A stretch of 64,000 nucleotides of DNA from Talinum fruticosum. Taxonomy: Eukaryota > Streptophyta > Magnoliopsida > Caryophyllales > Talinaceae. How positions within the stretch are numbered: position 1 is the stretch's first letter; every line of letters starts with the position of its first letter. The notes beneath the pieces are model-generated. The model saw only the letters and a list, made by a program, of their open reading frames with translations, searched no databases and was not told where the DNA came from. Shown one piece after another: positions 45,673 to 57,800 of this stretch. Location: positions 124,001 to 188,000 of the forward strand of contig JAITYX010000053.1 in NCBI GenBank assembly GCA_021018815.1, written 5' to 3'. Made by a program: the position numbers and the translations under genes.

Positions 45673-45882
45673 ATTAGGATCACCCAATTTAGCTCCAATT
45701 AGGTTTCGTGTCTTAAAGCATAGGATATGTGTGCTATTTGTGAATGTGTGTGCGTTGTTTGTTGCCTTACTTATCTTTTCATCGTTATTTGTATTTCTGC
45801 ATTTGAGATAGGTATCCCTCTATTAGATTTTTATAGAAATTACGCTCTTAGTTGTGGCATCGTTTTGTTTTGATCACTCTAG

Positions 45883-46950
45883 ATGCCTCCGCGGAGAGAA
45901 CAAGTTCTACCTCCACCCCTCCACCTCCGGGGCCCACAGCAATGGAAATGGTCCGCCGGTTCCAGAAATTGAAACCCCTAAATTTGCTGGAGGGATAGAC
46001 CCGTTGGTGGACGAGGAATAGTTATTGACGATGGAGGGTCTCTTTGAGGTGATGGAGTGCCCGGAGCGGTTTAAGGTACAATTAGCCACCCACCAGTTTG
46101 AACACGAAGCCCGATTTTGGTGGCAAACCGTTAAGCCCCGTGAGGGCGAACTTGCACGAACCTGGCCGGAACTTAAGGAATTACCGGGCGCAAAATACTA
46201 TCCAAAAGTCAGTCAAATGGAGTAAGGAGCAGGAATTTCTCCAACCGAAACCAGGAGAAGATATGAGTGTGGTGGAATATGCTGCCAAGTTCAATGAGTT
46301 GAGTCGATTCGCACCATCCTAGGTGGCGACCGAGGAGATGCGAATGGATAGGTTTGAACACGGGCTAAGGTCCAAGTTGAAGAATAAAGTGGTTGGCTTA
46401 GTCTTCACAAATTTCCGGAAATGTACCGGAGGGCCTTTAAAATCGAAAGGGCGCTAAATGAAAGTGCGACGCTAAAGACAGACCCAACTCCAAATCAAAC
46501 GGAGGTCCGGGTATGGTGATACCGGCTCACAATCCGGCCAAGCCGTAAAAAGATTCGATACGCGAAGTAACTCCTCCCAAGCCCAACGGCCCTTCAAGGG
46601 GATGATCGCCAGCTGTGTAGAAAATGTGGTCGCCGTCACTCAAGAACATGTACAGGAGAAAAAGGGCCATGCTTTAAATGCGGAAGATATGGACACTTCA
46701 TAGCGCATTGCCCCCAAGGAATCGGGACTAATCAAGGTATTGGGCAAGGACAAAGGCAATAGTATAATCCTCAATCCTCCTTACAACAAGGCCAACCTCG
46801 CATCCAGGAACGGGAAGGAAGGGAAGAAACTCCGGGTAGGTGGAAGAGTTTACGACTTCATCGAAGAAGAAGGAACGGAGGACCTCAAGCAACGACGCGG
46901 GTATCCTTAACAACGTTGGTACCGCCGATGAGGAAATGGAAAACCCTAGC
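45883..46950 (+). pseudogene. Gypsy Gag with two zinc knuckles
   Basis: The start ATG at 45,883 gives MPPRRE, the usual start in Tekay-type elements. The retrotransposon gag domain appears at 46,030-46,320 (GLFEVMECPERFKVQLATHQ, FWWQTV, VVEYAAKFNELSRFAPS). Two CCHC-type fingers follow: CRKCGRRHSRTC at 46,616-46,651 and CFKCGRYGHFIAHC at 46,670-46,711. In-frame stops lie at 46,019-46,021 and 46,320-46,322, with frame changes near 45,960 and 46,200. The stop at 46,320 sits where the family has a Gln codon. Role: the particle and RNA packaging. Confidence 0.9.
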
Positions 46951-47390
46951 GACGTAGTGGCAGGTACGGTACTCCTCGACAACTTATATGTCTATGTTTT
47001 GTTTGATTCAGAGCAACCCATTCATTTGTGAATTCCGGATTTGCCAAAAAGTGGCCTTGTAAACCTCGCTATAGTGAATGCTAGACTTCGCATATCAACT
47101 CCAGTAGAGGTCAGTAGCTCAAACTAATGTGGTATATAGGGATTGCCCATTAAATATAGATGGCAAAATATTTTCTGCAGATTTGATGGAATTAGACATA
47201 CGAGATTTTGATGTTATCCTTGGGATGGATTGGTTATCAAAGCATAGGGCGGTCATAGATTGCAATAAGACGCTAGTATCCATGCTAACTCCCGGGGAGG
47301 AAGGTTGGAGTTTAGAAGGAATAGCCTTAAGAAGACGACTCCTCTCGTTTCCGCAGTACAAGTGTGCAAAATGCTAAAAAGGGGATGTCA
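46950..47390 (+). pseudogene. Gypsy protease
   Basis: The active-site region reads VLFDSE near 47,000 where an aspartic protease needs DSG/DTG, so the flap-side glycine is lost. The C-terminal half is recognisable at 47,129-47,290 (DLMELDIRDFDVILGMDWL, HRAVIDC). A stop after the active site near 47,030 and a frame change separate the two halves. Expected role: cutting the Gag-Pol chain; inactive as read. Confidence 0.8.
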
Positions 47391-47429
47391 AGGGTACCTA
47401 TGTGTCTGTGGAACTAGCCGAATTGGAAG

Positions 47430-48253
47430 AAACCCCTGTTGGAAGTATTCCCATAGTGAGAGAATTTGAAGAAATATTCAAAGAGGTGCCGGGGTTACCT
47501 CCGTAACGGGAAGTGGAGTTCACCATAGACTTAGTGCCGGGCACTATACCCATATCTAAGACACCGTATAGGATGGCACCAGTGGAGTTGGCCTAGTTAA
47601 AGGTCCAATTGCAAGAGCTACTGGATAAAGGACTAATCCGACCCAGTGTTTCACCTTGGGGAGCACCCGTACTCTTTGTGAAAAAGAAAGACGGTAGCCT
47701 AAGGTTGTGTATTGACTACAGAGAATTGAACAAAGTGACCATTAAGAATAAGTATCCACTCCCAAGAATAGATGATCTCTTTGATCAGCTTGGAGGCTCA
47801 TCCGTGTTCTCAAAGATTGACTTAAGGTCGGGCTACCACCAGTTGAGAATCAAGAAAGAAGATATCCCTAAGAGTGCTTTTAGAACACGATATGGTCACT
47901 ATGAGTTCCTAGTTCTCCCGTTTGGGCTTACTAATGCTCCCGCCTTCTTCATGGACTTGATGAACAGAGTGTTCCACCCTTTCCTCGATAAGTTCGTGGT
48001 GGTCTTTATTGACGATATCCTCATCTACTCCAAAAATAGAAAGGAACATGAAGAACATCCGAGGGCAGTACTTCAAACCTTGCAAAAGCATCAGTTATAC
48101 GCCAAACTCAAGAAATGCGAGTTTTGGCTAAAGAAAGTCCACTTTTTGGGGCATGTAGTGTCCGGAGAAGGCATATCCGTGGACTCGGCTAAAATAGAAG
48201 CCATAGTGGATTGGCCAAGGCCCACGAGCGTATTTGAAGTAAGAAGTTTCTAG
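47430..48253 (+). pseudogene. Gypsy reverse transcriptase
   Basis: The N-terminal lead (VREFEEIFKEVPGLPP, DLVPGT) at 47,455-47,600 carries stops at 47,514-47,516 and 47,594-47,596. A 214-codon open frame, 47,609-48,253, then covers the RT fingers and palm: [43 protein letters not shown] (first Asp), [12 protein letters not shown] and FIDD at 48,005-48,016 (catalytic pair). The frame ends at 48,253 through a one-base loss at the conserved RSFLG segment. This is the best-preserved part of the element. Confidence 0.93.
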
Positions 48254-48830
48254 GTATGGTGGGCTATTACCGTAAGTTTGTGGAAAACTTTTCCGTAACT
48301 TCTCTTCCTCTCACTTTGCTAACACACAAAGGCAATAAGTTCGAGTGGACTAAGAAGTGTGAGGATAGCTTCCAAGAGCTAAAGAGACGGCTAGTATCGG
48401 CCCCAGCTTTAGCAATCCCTAAGGGAACAGAAGGATTTGTTGTGTACAGTGATGCTTCAGAAAAGGAATCGGTTGCTTACCGATGCAGAGGGGTAAAGTG
48501 ATTGCCTATGCATCACGACAGCTTAAGACATATGAAGAAAACTACCCAACTCATGACTTGGAATTAGCCGCAGTAATCTTTGCGCTAAAAATTTGGAGAC
48601 ACTATTTATATGGTGTAAGGTGTGAGATTTATACGGATCACAAGAGCCTCAAGTACATCTTTACGCAAAAGGAATTAAACATGAGGCAGCAGAGATGGCT
48701 AGAGCTCTTAAAGGATTACAATATGGAAATCAAATACCATCCGGGTAAAGCAAATGTGGTGGCGGATGCCCTCGAGCAGAAGAATAGGGTCGATAGCTTG
48801 CTTACTCACCAGTAAGGATCAACTCTTAAG
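48254..48830 (+). pseudogene. Gypsy RNase H
   Basis: Continues RT after the frameshift: VGYYRKFVENFS (48,256 on), KCEDSFQELKRRL, then VVYSDASE, the first acidic residue of RNase H. After another indel near 48,480 it continues [29 protein letters not shown] and [13 protein letters not shown] at 48,483-48,815. DAS, E and D catalytic positions are recognisable across the two frames. A further frame change near 48,800 precedes the integrase linker. Confidence 0.9.
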
Positions 48831-50080
48831 GGAGTTAGAAAAGTTTGAGGTTGAGGTGGTGCTACCAAACGACCAAGGTTATTTAGCGGCTATACAATTG
48901 GAGTTTCCCTTGGTAGAGAGGATCAAACAACTTCAAAGCTCGGATCCGAATTGATGAAAATCAAGAAAGGTGTAGAGGAGGATCGGATTAAGGAATTTAG
49001 CATTGAGAACGAGACGCTCCGGTATAAAGGAAGGTTATGTGTGCCCAATGTCGGTGAGCTAAAAGGAGAACTAATGAAAGAAGCTCATAACTCGGCATTC
49101 ACAATGCATCCTGGAAGTACAAAAATGTACCATGACCTAAAGAGTCATTTTTGGTGGATAGGGATAAAAAGGGACGTAGCAGACTTTGTAGCTCATTGTC
49201 TCACGTGCCAGCAAGTAAAAACGGAACACCAGAGACCGGGAGGGTTATTACAACCTTTACCAATACCTGAATGGAAGTGGGAGGGTATCAGCATGGATTT
49301 TATCACAGGATTACCCAAAACTCGGAAGCAACATGATTGCATATGGGTGGTGATCGATAGATTGACCAAGTCAGCCCATTTCCTTGCAATCAAGATGACT
49401 TTCACGTCTCAACGAACTAGCCGACCTTTATATAGCTGAGACAGTCAGGCTTCATGGTGTTCCCCTTAGCATCGTATCGGACCGGGATAGTAAGTTCATA
49501 GCCAAGTTTTGGCATGGGTTTCAGGAGGCAATGGGTACAAGTCTCCACATAAGCACGACCTTTCACCTAGAGTCTAATGGGCAAGCGTAACGTACAATCC
49601 AAACTTTGGAAGACATGTTGAGAGCATGCGCCATGGATTTTATGGGTACCGGGATAATAACCTGCCATTAGTTGAATTTGCCTACAATAACAGCCTACCA
49701 TGCAAGTCTAAATATGGCTCCGTTTGAAGCATTGTATGGTCGTCGGTGTCGAACACCCGTGTGTTGGAATGAGGTGGGAGAAAGAATACCCTCTAAGGTT
49801 GAAATGATAGATCAAGCCACAGAGGCAGCCAAAATAATACGAAAAGGTTGCGGGCAGCCCATGACAGACAAAAAGGTTATGCGGATCTAAAGCGGAGACC
49901 CTTAGAGTTCCAAGTTGGGGATCACGTGTTCTTAAAAGTCTCTCCGCTGAAAGGGAACCCGAGATTTGGGCAGAAAGGTAAACTTAGCCCCGCATTCGTA
50001 GGACCCTTTCAAATCTTGCAAAGGATTGGTCCAAGTGGCTTACAGATTGGCTTGACCACCCGCCCTTCAAGGCATTCATG
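48830..50080 (+). pseudogene. Gypsy integrase
   Basis: The zinc-binding HHCC region lies at 49,080-49,215 (EAHNSAFTMHPGSTKMYHDL, then CLTCQQVK). The core has ISMDFITGLP (first Asp, about 49,290) and IVSDRDSKF (second Asp, about 49,480). The codon where the family carries the catalytic Glu is TAA at 49,588-49,590, so the DD35E set is broken by a stop. A stop at about 49,437 and a frame change also interrupt. The C-terminal part at 49,672-50,070 (YHASLNMAPFEALYGRRCR, VGDHVFLKVSP, LSPAFVGPFQIL) is well kept. Confidence 0.9.
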
Positions 50081-50330
50081 AGGTCTTCCATGTATCTAAC
50101 CTCCGTAAATACGTACCGGATCCAGAGCACATCGTCAAGCATGAGCCCTTGAAGGTTAAGGAGAACCTTACATTTGAGGAAGAACCGATCCGCATCCTAC
50201 AAAGACAAGAACGGGAACTTAGGACTAAAACCATCCCGTATGTCAAAGTACTCGAAACACCATAAGCTAGCTGAAGCAACATGGGAGCCGTAACATGAGA
50301 TACGGGAGAAATACCCCGCTCTGTTTACAT
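50080..50330 (+). pseudogene. Chromodomain-like integrase tail
   Basis: After the integrase end (HVSNLRKYVPDPEHIV) the plus strand reads EEPIRILQRQERELRTKTIP, then VKVL, ATWE and a final RE(I)-type KYPALF before the polypurine tract. This is the usual chromodomain tail of Tekay-type chromoviruses, thought to steer insertion to heterochromatin. A frame change near 50,075 and small indels near 50,260-50,280 disturb it. Confidence 0.7.
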
Positions 50331-50362
50331 CAGGTATCTAAATTTCGAGGACGAAATTTTTT

Positions 50363-50377
50363 AAAGGAGGGAAGAAA
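50363..50377 (+). other. Polypurine tract of the gypsy element
   Basis: AAAGGAGGGAAGAAA directly before the 3' LTR. Confidence 0.9.
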
Positions 50378-53113
50378 TGTGAGACCCGAATTTTGAGTAG
50401 ATTAATTTTATAGTTAAATTAAGCTAAGTATTTATAAATAATTTATTTTATATGCTTGTTATGTGTTTGTCTGTTTATATAGCCTAATTAGTAAAGGTAA
50501 TTACTCGTTCGTCGTTATTAGAGATAGAATCCGGGAGAATTATGCCAAAAAAAAAGAAAAGAAAAGAAGTTTAATTATGGGGAGGATTAGTGTGTCTGCT
50601 ACAGCAGTGCTGGCTGCACCTAATGAAACCACCGAAAAGGGAGAGGAGGAGGAGAGGAAAAGGAAAGGAAAGGAAAAGGGGGAGACCGAGCAGAATCGGG
50701 AGCCAAAGGGAGAGAGAGAGGCCGAGCGGAAAGATAGAGCGAGACCGAGAGGGCGAGCAAGAGCGAAGGCGAGGAAGAGAGACCGGGACCGGCGAGCGGC
50801 GGTGGAGCAGCCGGCGAGTGCAAGGAAACGGCTAGGCGCGAAAGAGGGCGAAACCGAGGCCAAGAAAAAGGAAGCGAACGCGAAGGCCGAGAGAGGCGGC
50901 CGGTGAGCGCAGGACCCGACCGAGCACGGTGCCAGGCGTAGAGGAGGGCGGCGGAAACCGAGGCTAGCGGCAAGGAAAAGGAACGGAAGAAGGAAGGGAA
51001 TCTGGGAAGCTCGAATCTCGGACCTGCAATCCCCGAATCGAGGTGGGTAGCCTTACACTCTAAACTATTAGTAATTTCGAAACCCAAACGATTTTGTTGT
51101 GATTATTGAATGTATATGTGATGGAACAAAGCTAGGAAACGGTTAGAACCGAAGCAGAGTTACGAGTAAAATTGTTGAGTCCGAATCGAAACTGGACAGA
51201 GCTTAGTAGTTAGTTAGGGCTGAGATGAGATGCCGAGAATATCAGCCGTGTAGGTATAAAGAATATGGTGACGATCTCTAATGGCACTTAGGGGCAAGAA
51301 GTGGTAAATTGGGAGTAAATTGCGAATCGATGTTTCAGCTTAAACCATAGAGACTTCCTAAGTTCATGCACTAGGAGATAACGATGTGTATTGGGAAACA
51401 ATGATTTGAGTATAAAGGAGGGACATGACTTCATTTTGATTGACGCATAATTGAGGTGGGAAATAGAGAGTTGGAAATTCTAAGGTTGAAATAAGTTTAG
51501 AACGTACCTCAATCCTTGGGATGAAATCAAGTTTGAAGTTAAGCACAGCGAAAGGGACTTAAGCGATAAAGTGACAACGAGAGTCGTGTGGCTGAATACG
51601 GGCAAAAGAAGTTGAGTTATAAAGTAGAAGCGTAAAATGAGTAAGTGAGGCAAAAGGCAATGAACTCGTGACGAACTTGAAACGTAACTTAAGTGTTATA
51701 CACTTGTGGTTATTGTGGCTCGTAAAATGGAAATAATCGTATTAAACTAATGAATTGAGAAAGGCATAGTTGGGAAAGAGTTGGGAATGATTGCTTGCAT
51801 TGAATGCCGACTGTTCGTGCTATGTGTTTGCTTTATGTGATGCTCACAAGTAGTTTCGAAAGAAGTTTTGTGTTTTATGTGAAATGACCCTTAAATGTGA
51901 TTTCTGTGAAATGTCTTTCGAATGTGATTCTATTCTAAAGAAGCAAAACGTATTTGAGAAAGTAAATCAAATTTGAGAAAGTGAATTTATAAGGGTGACA
52001 CGTGGTGTCATGCCTTCCTTGATACCAAATCGATTGAGAAAGTTGTGAAGTGAATGTGATGAATGAGAATGTGCAAATAGTTTTGAATCGACGAGCTACG
52101 GATCGTTTAGCATACCGAAGTGTTCGAACTGGGGACACCCAGCTAGAAACTTTGAGGGAAGGGTTCTAATAGGGGTCCTGAGAGACAGGATGCCCGCCCG
52201 AGACTTCCCGAAGATAGGTCCCGGAGCCTTTTTGTCGGGGTCGCGCCCGAGATGAAAGAAGTGCTAGTTCGAATCCTCGAAGGGCCAGAAAAGTTGATTC
52301 AACCCGAAAAGAATTGTTCATGAATGTGAAATCGTGTTTTAAGTGTTTAAAAGAGTTCCGATCTTTCCTCCGCAAAAGATTTCATTGAAAATATATAGAT
52401 TTGTATTACATTATTATGTTTTCGCCAATTTAATTGTTATGTGTATTATGTATAAAGAATTTCCTTTTAAGGGTGTATGACTCCGGTGAGCCCGTGGTTT
52501 ATTGCTCACCCCCACAAATTGCCCCGCTCCCTCCCGGCTTGCAGTACCCCCGAGGCGAATGGCCGGATGCTTGTCTTTGGTGGCGATTATGGTTGCAGTC
52601 AAGTCTATGTGTTTCATGTTTAGCATATTGTATCTATTTGGCTACTTATGTAAATAGACAGTAATGTATAGTAAGTTAGACGTTGTATGGAGACCGAACT
52701 AGTAGCTTCGACAAGCCGTAGATTTCTTTCTCTCGGCAATTTTGATCTTAAATGGTTGTAAATCTGGTTTTTGCTGAATTCATGACTTGGGTTATAAACT
52801 AGTTCGCAATGTAAGCTTTGTGGTTATGAATATACTCCGGCGTGTGGCCGTTGAGTCGTGTACTCCGAGCGTGTGACTCGTTGAGTTTTATTGTGACTTC
52901 TATGCAGGTTTTAAGGCTTTTAGCCTATGGGTTGGGCCATAGTTCAAACGGAACTCTGCCGAAATTTTTAGGAAACCTCTAACCTTGGAGAGAATTTCAA
53001 TTCGTACCCTTAAGTTGGATTAAGATAGCTAAGTCAACGCCGAGTGAGCCTTGGGAGTTCCTTTGAGGAACTCGGCGGTGTAATACTCCTAGGGTGGGTT
53101 TTGGGGTGTTACA
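50378..53113 (+). repeat. 3' LTR of the gypsy element
   Basis: Direct repeat of 42,923-45,655 with the same parts: GC block about 50,585-51,042, donor-like GT at 51,043, GGATGCCCG unit at 52,157, twin motif 52,834-52,885, acceptor-like AG at 52,906-52,907. Confidence 0.95.
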
Positions 53114-53253
53114 CATAATATGTTTACATAACTTATATCATTTCCTAACATATTGACATATTAATATTTATTCACATAATTTATTCGCATAGCTTATTCA
53201 AGCAATTTCCTAACATATTTTTTGGTGTAAATAATTTTCTCACATATTATCAT
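53114..53253 (+). repeat. Host AT-rich tandem repeat, continued
   Basis: Joins the unit broken at 42,922 and starts a new one at 53,222 (TTGGTGTAAATAATTTTCTC). Interrupted again at 53,253 by a copia solo LTR and resumes at 54,834-54,910 (TTCACATAATTCCG, TTTCCTAACATATG). Confidence 0.65.
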
Positions 53254-54833
53254 TGAAGACTCGGACACTTCTCAACGCATCTCTAAGTCGCATTAAATGA
53301 ATCAGGTATAACCATCTCATACTTATAGAGTTTTGATTCCAAGGCATTCTCTCGTATCTCGTAAACTTCTTTGAGTAAAATGGTATCTTCTCTAAGTGAT
53401 ACAACTTTTACTTCTTATATTTCTTGCTTATCCGTAAGTGACTCGTAAAACCGGTTCTCTCGTTCGAGTCCCTCATCACTCAGATTTATCGCAGATTGAA
53501 TGGACTAGTGTTTCACCTTCTCTCACTCGGAATCGACTTCTAGTTATAAGTTCTATTTTGTTATAGTCAGTATTTCTAGTCTATTTCATGCTTAGTCTAT
53601 ATCAAGTTACTTCACTCGATATTCTTTACTCGAACTTGATTCTTCGCTTAGACTAAGTCGGATGGAATTCCGAGTATCATGGATATTGGACTCGGAAAAT
53701 TCCATTTCGTTTCGACTCGGATAATTAGTTGTTTAATTATCTTAATAATTTTATTATCTCGTGTCTAATCTTGGACCAAAGTATTTTATACTTTGAGAAC
53801 CAAAATTGATTTACTTTTGTAGGTTATTCAAACGAGGATAAACCTTTTTCAAACCACAAAAGTAACCGGCTTCGTAACGTCAAATCACCAGCAGACATGG
53901 CTTTTCACCTTCTCTCGCTCCAGTCCCGTAAGATTATGTCGAGCTGTCTGTTTCCAAATCTGGAAAACTGGAACGCTAAGCTTAACGGTGGTTTCCACCT
54001 TACCTTTCAAGACACCGCCAGTAGTTTTGGGACTTCCAAGAGAGTTAAACCGTTGTCCAACGTTCACATTACAACGGATACTTTCCGAGTGACTCGAAAG
54101 CTTATATCAACACAGAGGACTCTCGGTCAGCAGGTGAAGATAACGGCTACTCTGCCTGGTCATCTATAAATAGAAGCCACTTCACAAGACTTGAAGATTG
54201 CCGAACTTATTGTTAATATACGTACTTGTGCAAAGTCATTGTATTTACTCTCAATCTTCTACTTACAACTCCTACTCTATAATTCATTACTTTCGAGTTG
54301 TAAGGTCTTGTACCCGGTTACAAACACTTTCTTACTTTCTCTGTAAGGTCCCTTGACTAAGTCTGTAAGGGTAAACTCGACTTAGTTGTCCCTAGCTGTA
54401 AGGGTTATCTCAGGTAGGAAGTACTAGATCAGATAAGGGAATTTCGAGTCTAGGAAAACTTGTATAGAGTTGTCTAAGGGAGCAACTCGGATTCGATCAG
54501 CTCACGGTATTTTGTGGACTCAAAATAGTGGATTTGACTTCGTGCTTGGACTAGCACGGTCCGTGGTTTTCTGCCCCAGGAGGGTTTCCACGTAATCTCT
54601 AAGTGTTATCATTATGAGTTCATTCTAGACTCGGACAGCTTTACAGACTCTTGCTTAATTTGCTTATCCATTCGTGATAGCATTTCGAGTCCAAACTTTT
54701 CCGACCCTACCGATAGACTCGGAATTTGTCTCTGTCTTGTTTTTGATAAAAGAGCTAAAGTTTCCAAGAAAAACTTCCATCACCCTATTCACCCCCTCTA
54801 GGGTGACTCAAACTCTCCTCGAGCAAACCTTCA
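53254..54833 (+). mobile_element. Solo LTR of a SIRE-type copia element
   Basis: Begins TGAAGACTCGGACAC, ends CAAACCTTCA, with a perfect 5-bp duplication ATCAT (53,249-53,253 and 54,834-54,838). It is the same family type as the LTRs at 17,714 and 29,496, in plus orientation. It contains TATAAATAGAAGCC at 54,165-54,178 and ACTCGG motifs throughout. A 90-codon frame at 53,897-54,169 has no domain. Confidence 0.93.
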
Positions 54834-54838
54834 ATCAT

Positions 54839-57800
54839 ATTACTTCATTCACATAATTCCGTAACAATATTGATATTTATCTACATAAATGTTTTTTCCT
54901 AACATATGATTAAGCATATTAACAAGTCCTTCAATCACTGAATTATTCTTTCCTTTCTATTTTGTTTTTTAAAAAAATTTGATTGTGCTACTTTCTATTT
55001 AGTTTATATGTTGTCTACTTTTACCCCTAATAAACTAAATAAACAAGTTAAATATGAAAGGTAGACTCAATTCCACATAAAAGACAACGGATAAATTGGG
55101 TAAGCTATACCATTTTCGGAATGCTTAATATTTTCCAAAACTAAAAGATAATAGTAACTCAGAGATAGAGGGAGAATAAAAACTTAACATACTAATATTC
55201 AGTACTATTAACATGTTCACATTAAGAAATCCAATAATAATTAAGCATATGTGATTATTAATCCTAGTAACGACAATGTGATTAATTATAACATAAACAT
55301 ATCAATAATTTTTATCAACAAAGAGGGGGATTTATATTACTCCAATTCTGAGAAAGCATGTTAGTTCTCAACTGCCAGATCCATAATAAAGTCTGAACTA
55401 TCCTCATTCTAAACTCTAGTGGTCGAGTAAGAGGAATGAAGATGAGTTAACGAATAAGGTACCATGTTCCCCTCCCTTTGAACAAAAGAAAAAATCATAA
55501 TCAAAGATAAATAAAGCTTAAAAATATCATCAATGATTAAATCTACACTTGTTTATTAATTTATAACAATTTAAATTTAATCATGTTGTTACTAGAAATA
55601 ATTACAATATGATCACTTCTTTATTGATTTACACATCTCTAATAAATTTACAAATATAAAAATAAAAAAATAATTTAGAATAAATACTCAACAATAAAAT
55701 TAATTTTAATAAAACATAAATATAGCAAATTAATTAAATAATATTATTATATTTCTTCCCTTCTCCCTTGACAACCTTCAAAGAAAGACACTTCACAATT
55801 TGTTAGACAAAAGGATAAGAAATTTTTGGTGATGAACAAATTAGTAGGTTATTTAGGGAAGAAAATTACAAAAAAAAATTAAATTCACAAATTAGTTGTT
55901 GCAACAATGGTTACTGACTCTCTTTACTCCACAATAGTAACACTTAAATAATTACACATTTTCCTTTTTTAAAATATTCCAATATAAAAACTTGAAAAAT
56001 TGGAAGCGTCTTGCCAAATGATGCTAGTTGCTCCAAAAAGTTGGAGCATGAGCTCCCTAGTACCAGGAGTGTCCTGCAAGCCATGTGTAGTGGATTTTGT
56101 GCTATGAACACACAAGTTAAAACTGGCTCGTCCGCGTCTAATTACTTGGCTTAAAAGCTTTACGCCGGGAAGCCTTCTAAATATGTGTCAAAACCATGTC
56201 AACCATTAGAGAGTGAGGGTTAAGGCATATTATAATTTGACATAATTCAATAATATGCCTCACACAAGAGATGTTCTATTTTCTTTGACAATCCCTTTTC
56301 TCTTTATCTCTCTCTTCTTTCATCTGTTATGGCTGACTAATGACATACTCAACTCCTTTTCCTTTCTATTATTTTTATTCGTTTGTTAATTTCATCTTGA
56401 CTGTTATATTTTAGTGTTGCGGATTTTCCTTTACACTCCTAGAGTGAATCATGTGAAAATATACGAAAAGGTTTTTTTGAATATAATATTATTAAAGAAG
56501 ATAGTATAAGAATTATGCATGCAAAAAACAAATAAAAGGGATGGGTGCTAGTTAGCACCATTGATAAATATCTTGAAAGTTGTTAACAAAGTCTTGAGTT
56601 TGAATACTACCTACATAGTTTTTGGTGCCTCATATATAAAAAGATGAAAATAAAAAAACAACAAAAAATTTGGATTATTATTGAAAAATAAAACAATAAA
56701 TAGATCAGAGACTAATATTTGGCAATAAAAGTGAACACAAATAATAAAATAATTTGTTGGGTAAATTGTAGATAAAATAATTACAAAAATAATATGGAAT
56801 GTCAAATGAATCTCATTGAGAAAGTTTGTCAAAGAGCATCATATGATAAAATAGTGTCAAAAAAATAATTATGTGGAGGAGGAAAAGTCCCTCTGTGATT
56901 CTAAGATAGTGTCAAAGAGCATCATATGATAAAATAGTGTCAAAAATAATATGGAATGCCAAAATAGTTGTACATGCACTCTTCAATAAGTACATGATAG
57001 TGGTTATTACACCTAGTTAAGTAGTTAAAATAAAGGAAAAAAAGGACAAGTAATCCTTTTTAAATATAAATATTATAAAATTATCTCTCATTTTCTCCCT
57101 TCTTCCGCTCTCTCTCTCTCTTTTTCCGAATCCCTTCCAATTTAGCATCAATTTGACTTCCTCTCACTAAATTGATTCCTTTCTTCGATGTACATCCAAT
57201 TTCATTTAAGTTTCATCGCATTCGATTCTATTTCACCAAATTCAACTTGATTCATTATTTTACTTCTCAATTACAATCGATGTTGAAGATATGTCGATTG
57301 ATGTAGTAAGATTTTTAATTTATTCTTTGATTTTGATTTTAGATCATTTTATCGATGTTAAATTTTTATTTCGAGATTATTTAAAGTTTAAAAAGGCATA
57401 AAAAAAACATGCATAGTGTTTTTAGGTCATATTGATCCGCATTACTCGAACATGTTTTTATGATAAATTTGTCTTTTATATTGATGAATTTGAGTTTGTT
57501 TAAGTTCGACCTATTCTGTCTTGATGAATATGATATTTTTTTGATAAATTTATTACTCTCATTGATGAATATGATATTTTCTTTGATGAATTTCTCTACT
57601 ATATTGATGAATATATGTATTTTCTGTCCGATCTACTCTTTATTAATGAATTGATATTTTTGATGATCAATTTGTCTTTTGATCAATGAATGTGTATTTT
57701 TTAATGATATGGATTATCAATTATTGGATATGTCATTTAAAAAAGAAGATTATATTAAATACGAATTTTTTTATGAATATGTGAATTTTTGTAATGAAAT
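54839..57800. other. AT-rich gene-free region
   Basis: Three kilobases without a recognisable domain. It holds a 36-bp direct repeat at 56,827-56,863 and 56,911-56,947 and a degenerate TTGATGAAT repeat at 57,480-57,690. A weak SINE-like stretch near 56,540-56,620 was considered and not called. Confidence 0.6.
57480..57690 (+). repeat. Degenerate TTGATGAAT(A/T)TG repeat
   Basis: TTGATGAAT or TTAATGAAT recurs about eight times at irregular 25-40 bp spacing, often followed by TGATATTTT. Confidence 0.6.

Larger units (their letters stand above)
42923..53113 (+). mobile_element. Full-length Ty3-gypsy chromovirus (Tekay-like) retrotransposon
   Basis: Two LTRs of 2,733 and 2,736 bp (42,923-45,655; 50,378-53,113) starting TGTGAGACCCG and ending GGGGTGTTACA, a perfect CATAA duplication (42,918-42,922 and 53,114-53,118), a primer site, and gag, protease, RT, RNase H, integrase and a chromodomain-like tail in gypsy order. 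LTRs differ by a few per cent by eye, mostly transitions, so insertion is fairly recent. All main ORFs carry stops or frameshifts, so it is not autonomous as sequenced. Confidence 0.95.

Noticed and set aside
54950..55190. Stowaway-like MITE ending GATAGAGGGAG
   Set aside because: No matching inverted start with TA duplication could be found.
56540..56625. tRNA-derived SINE (A-box-like TAGTTAGCACC, B-box-like GAGTTTGAATAC)
   Set aside because: Box matches are poor, and no tail or target duplication was found.
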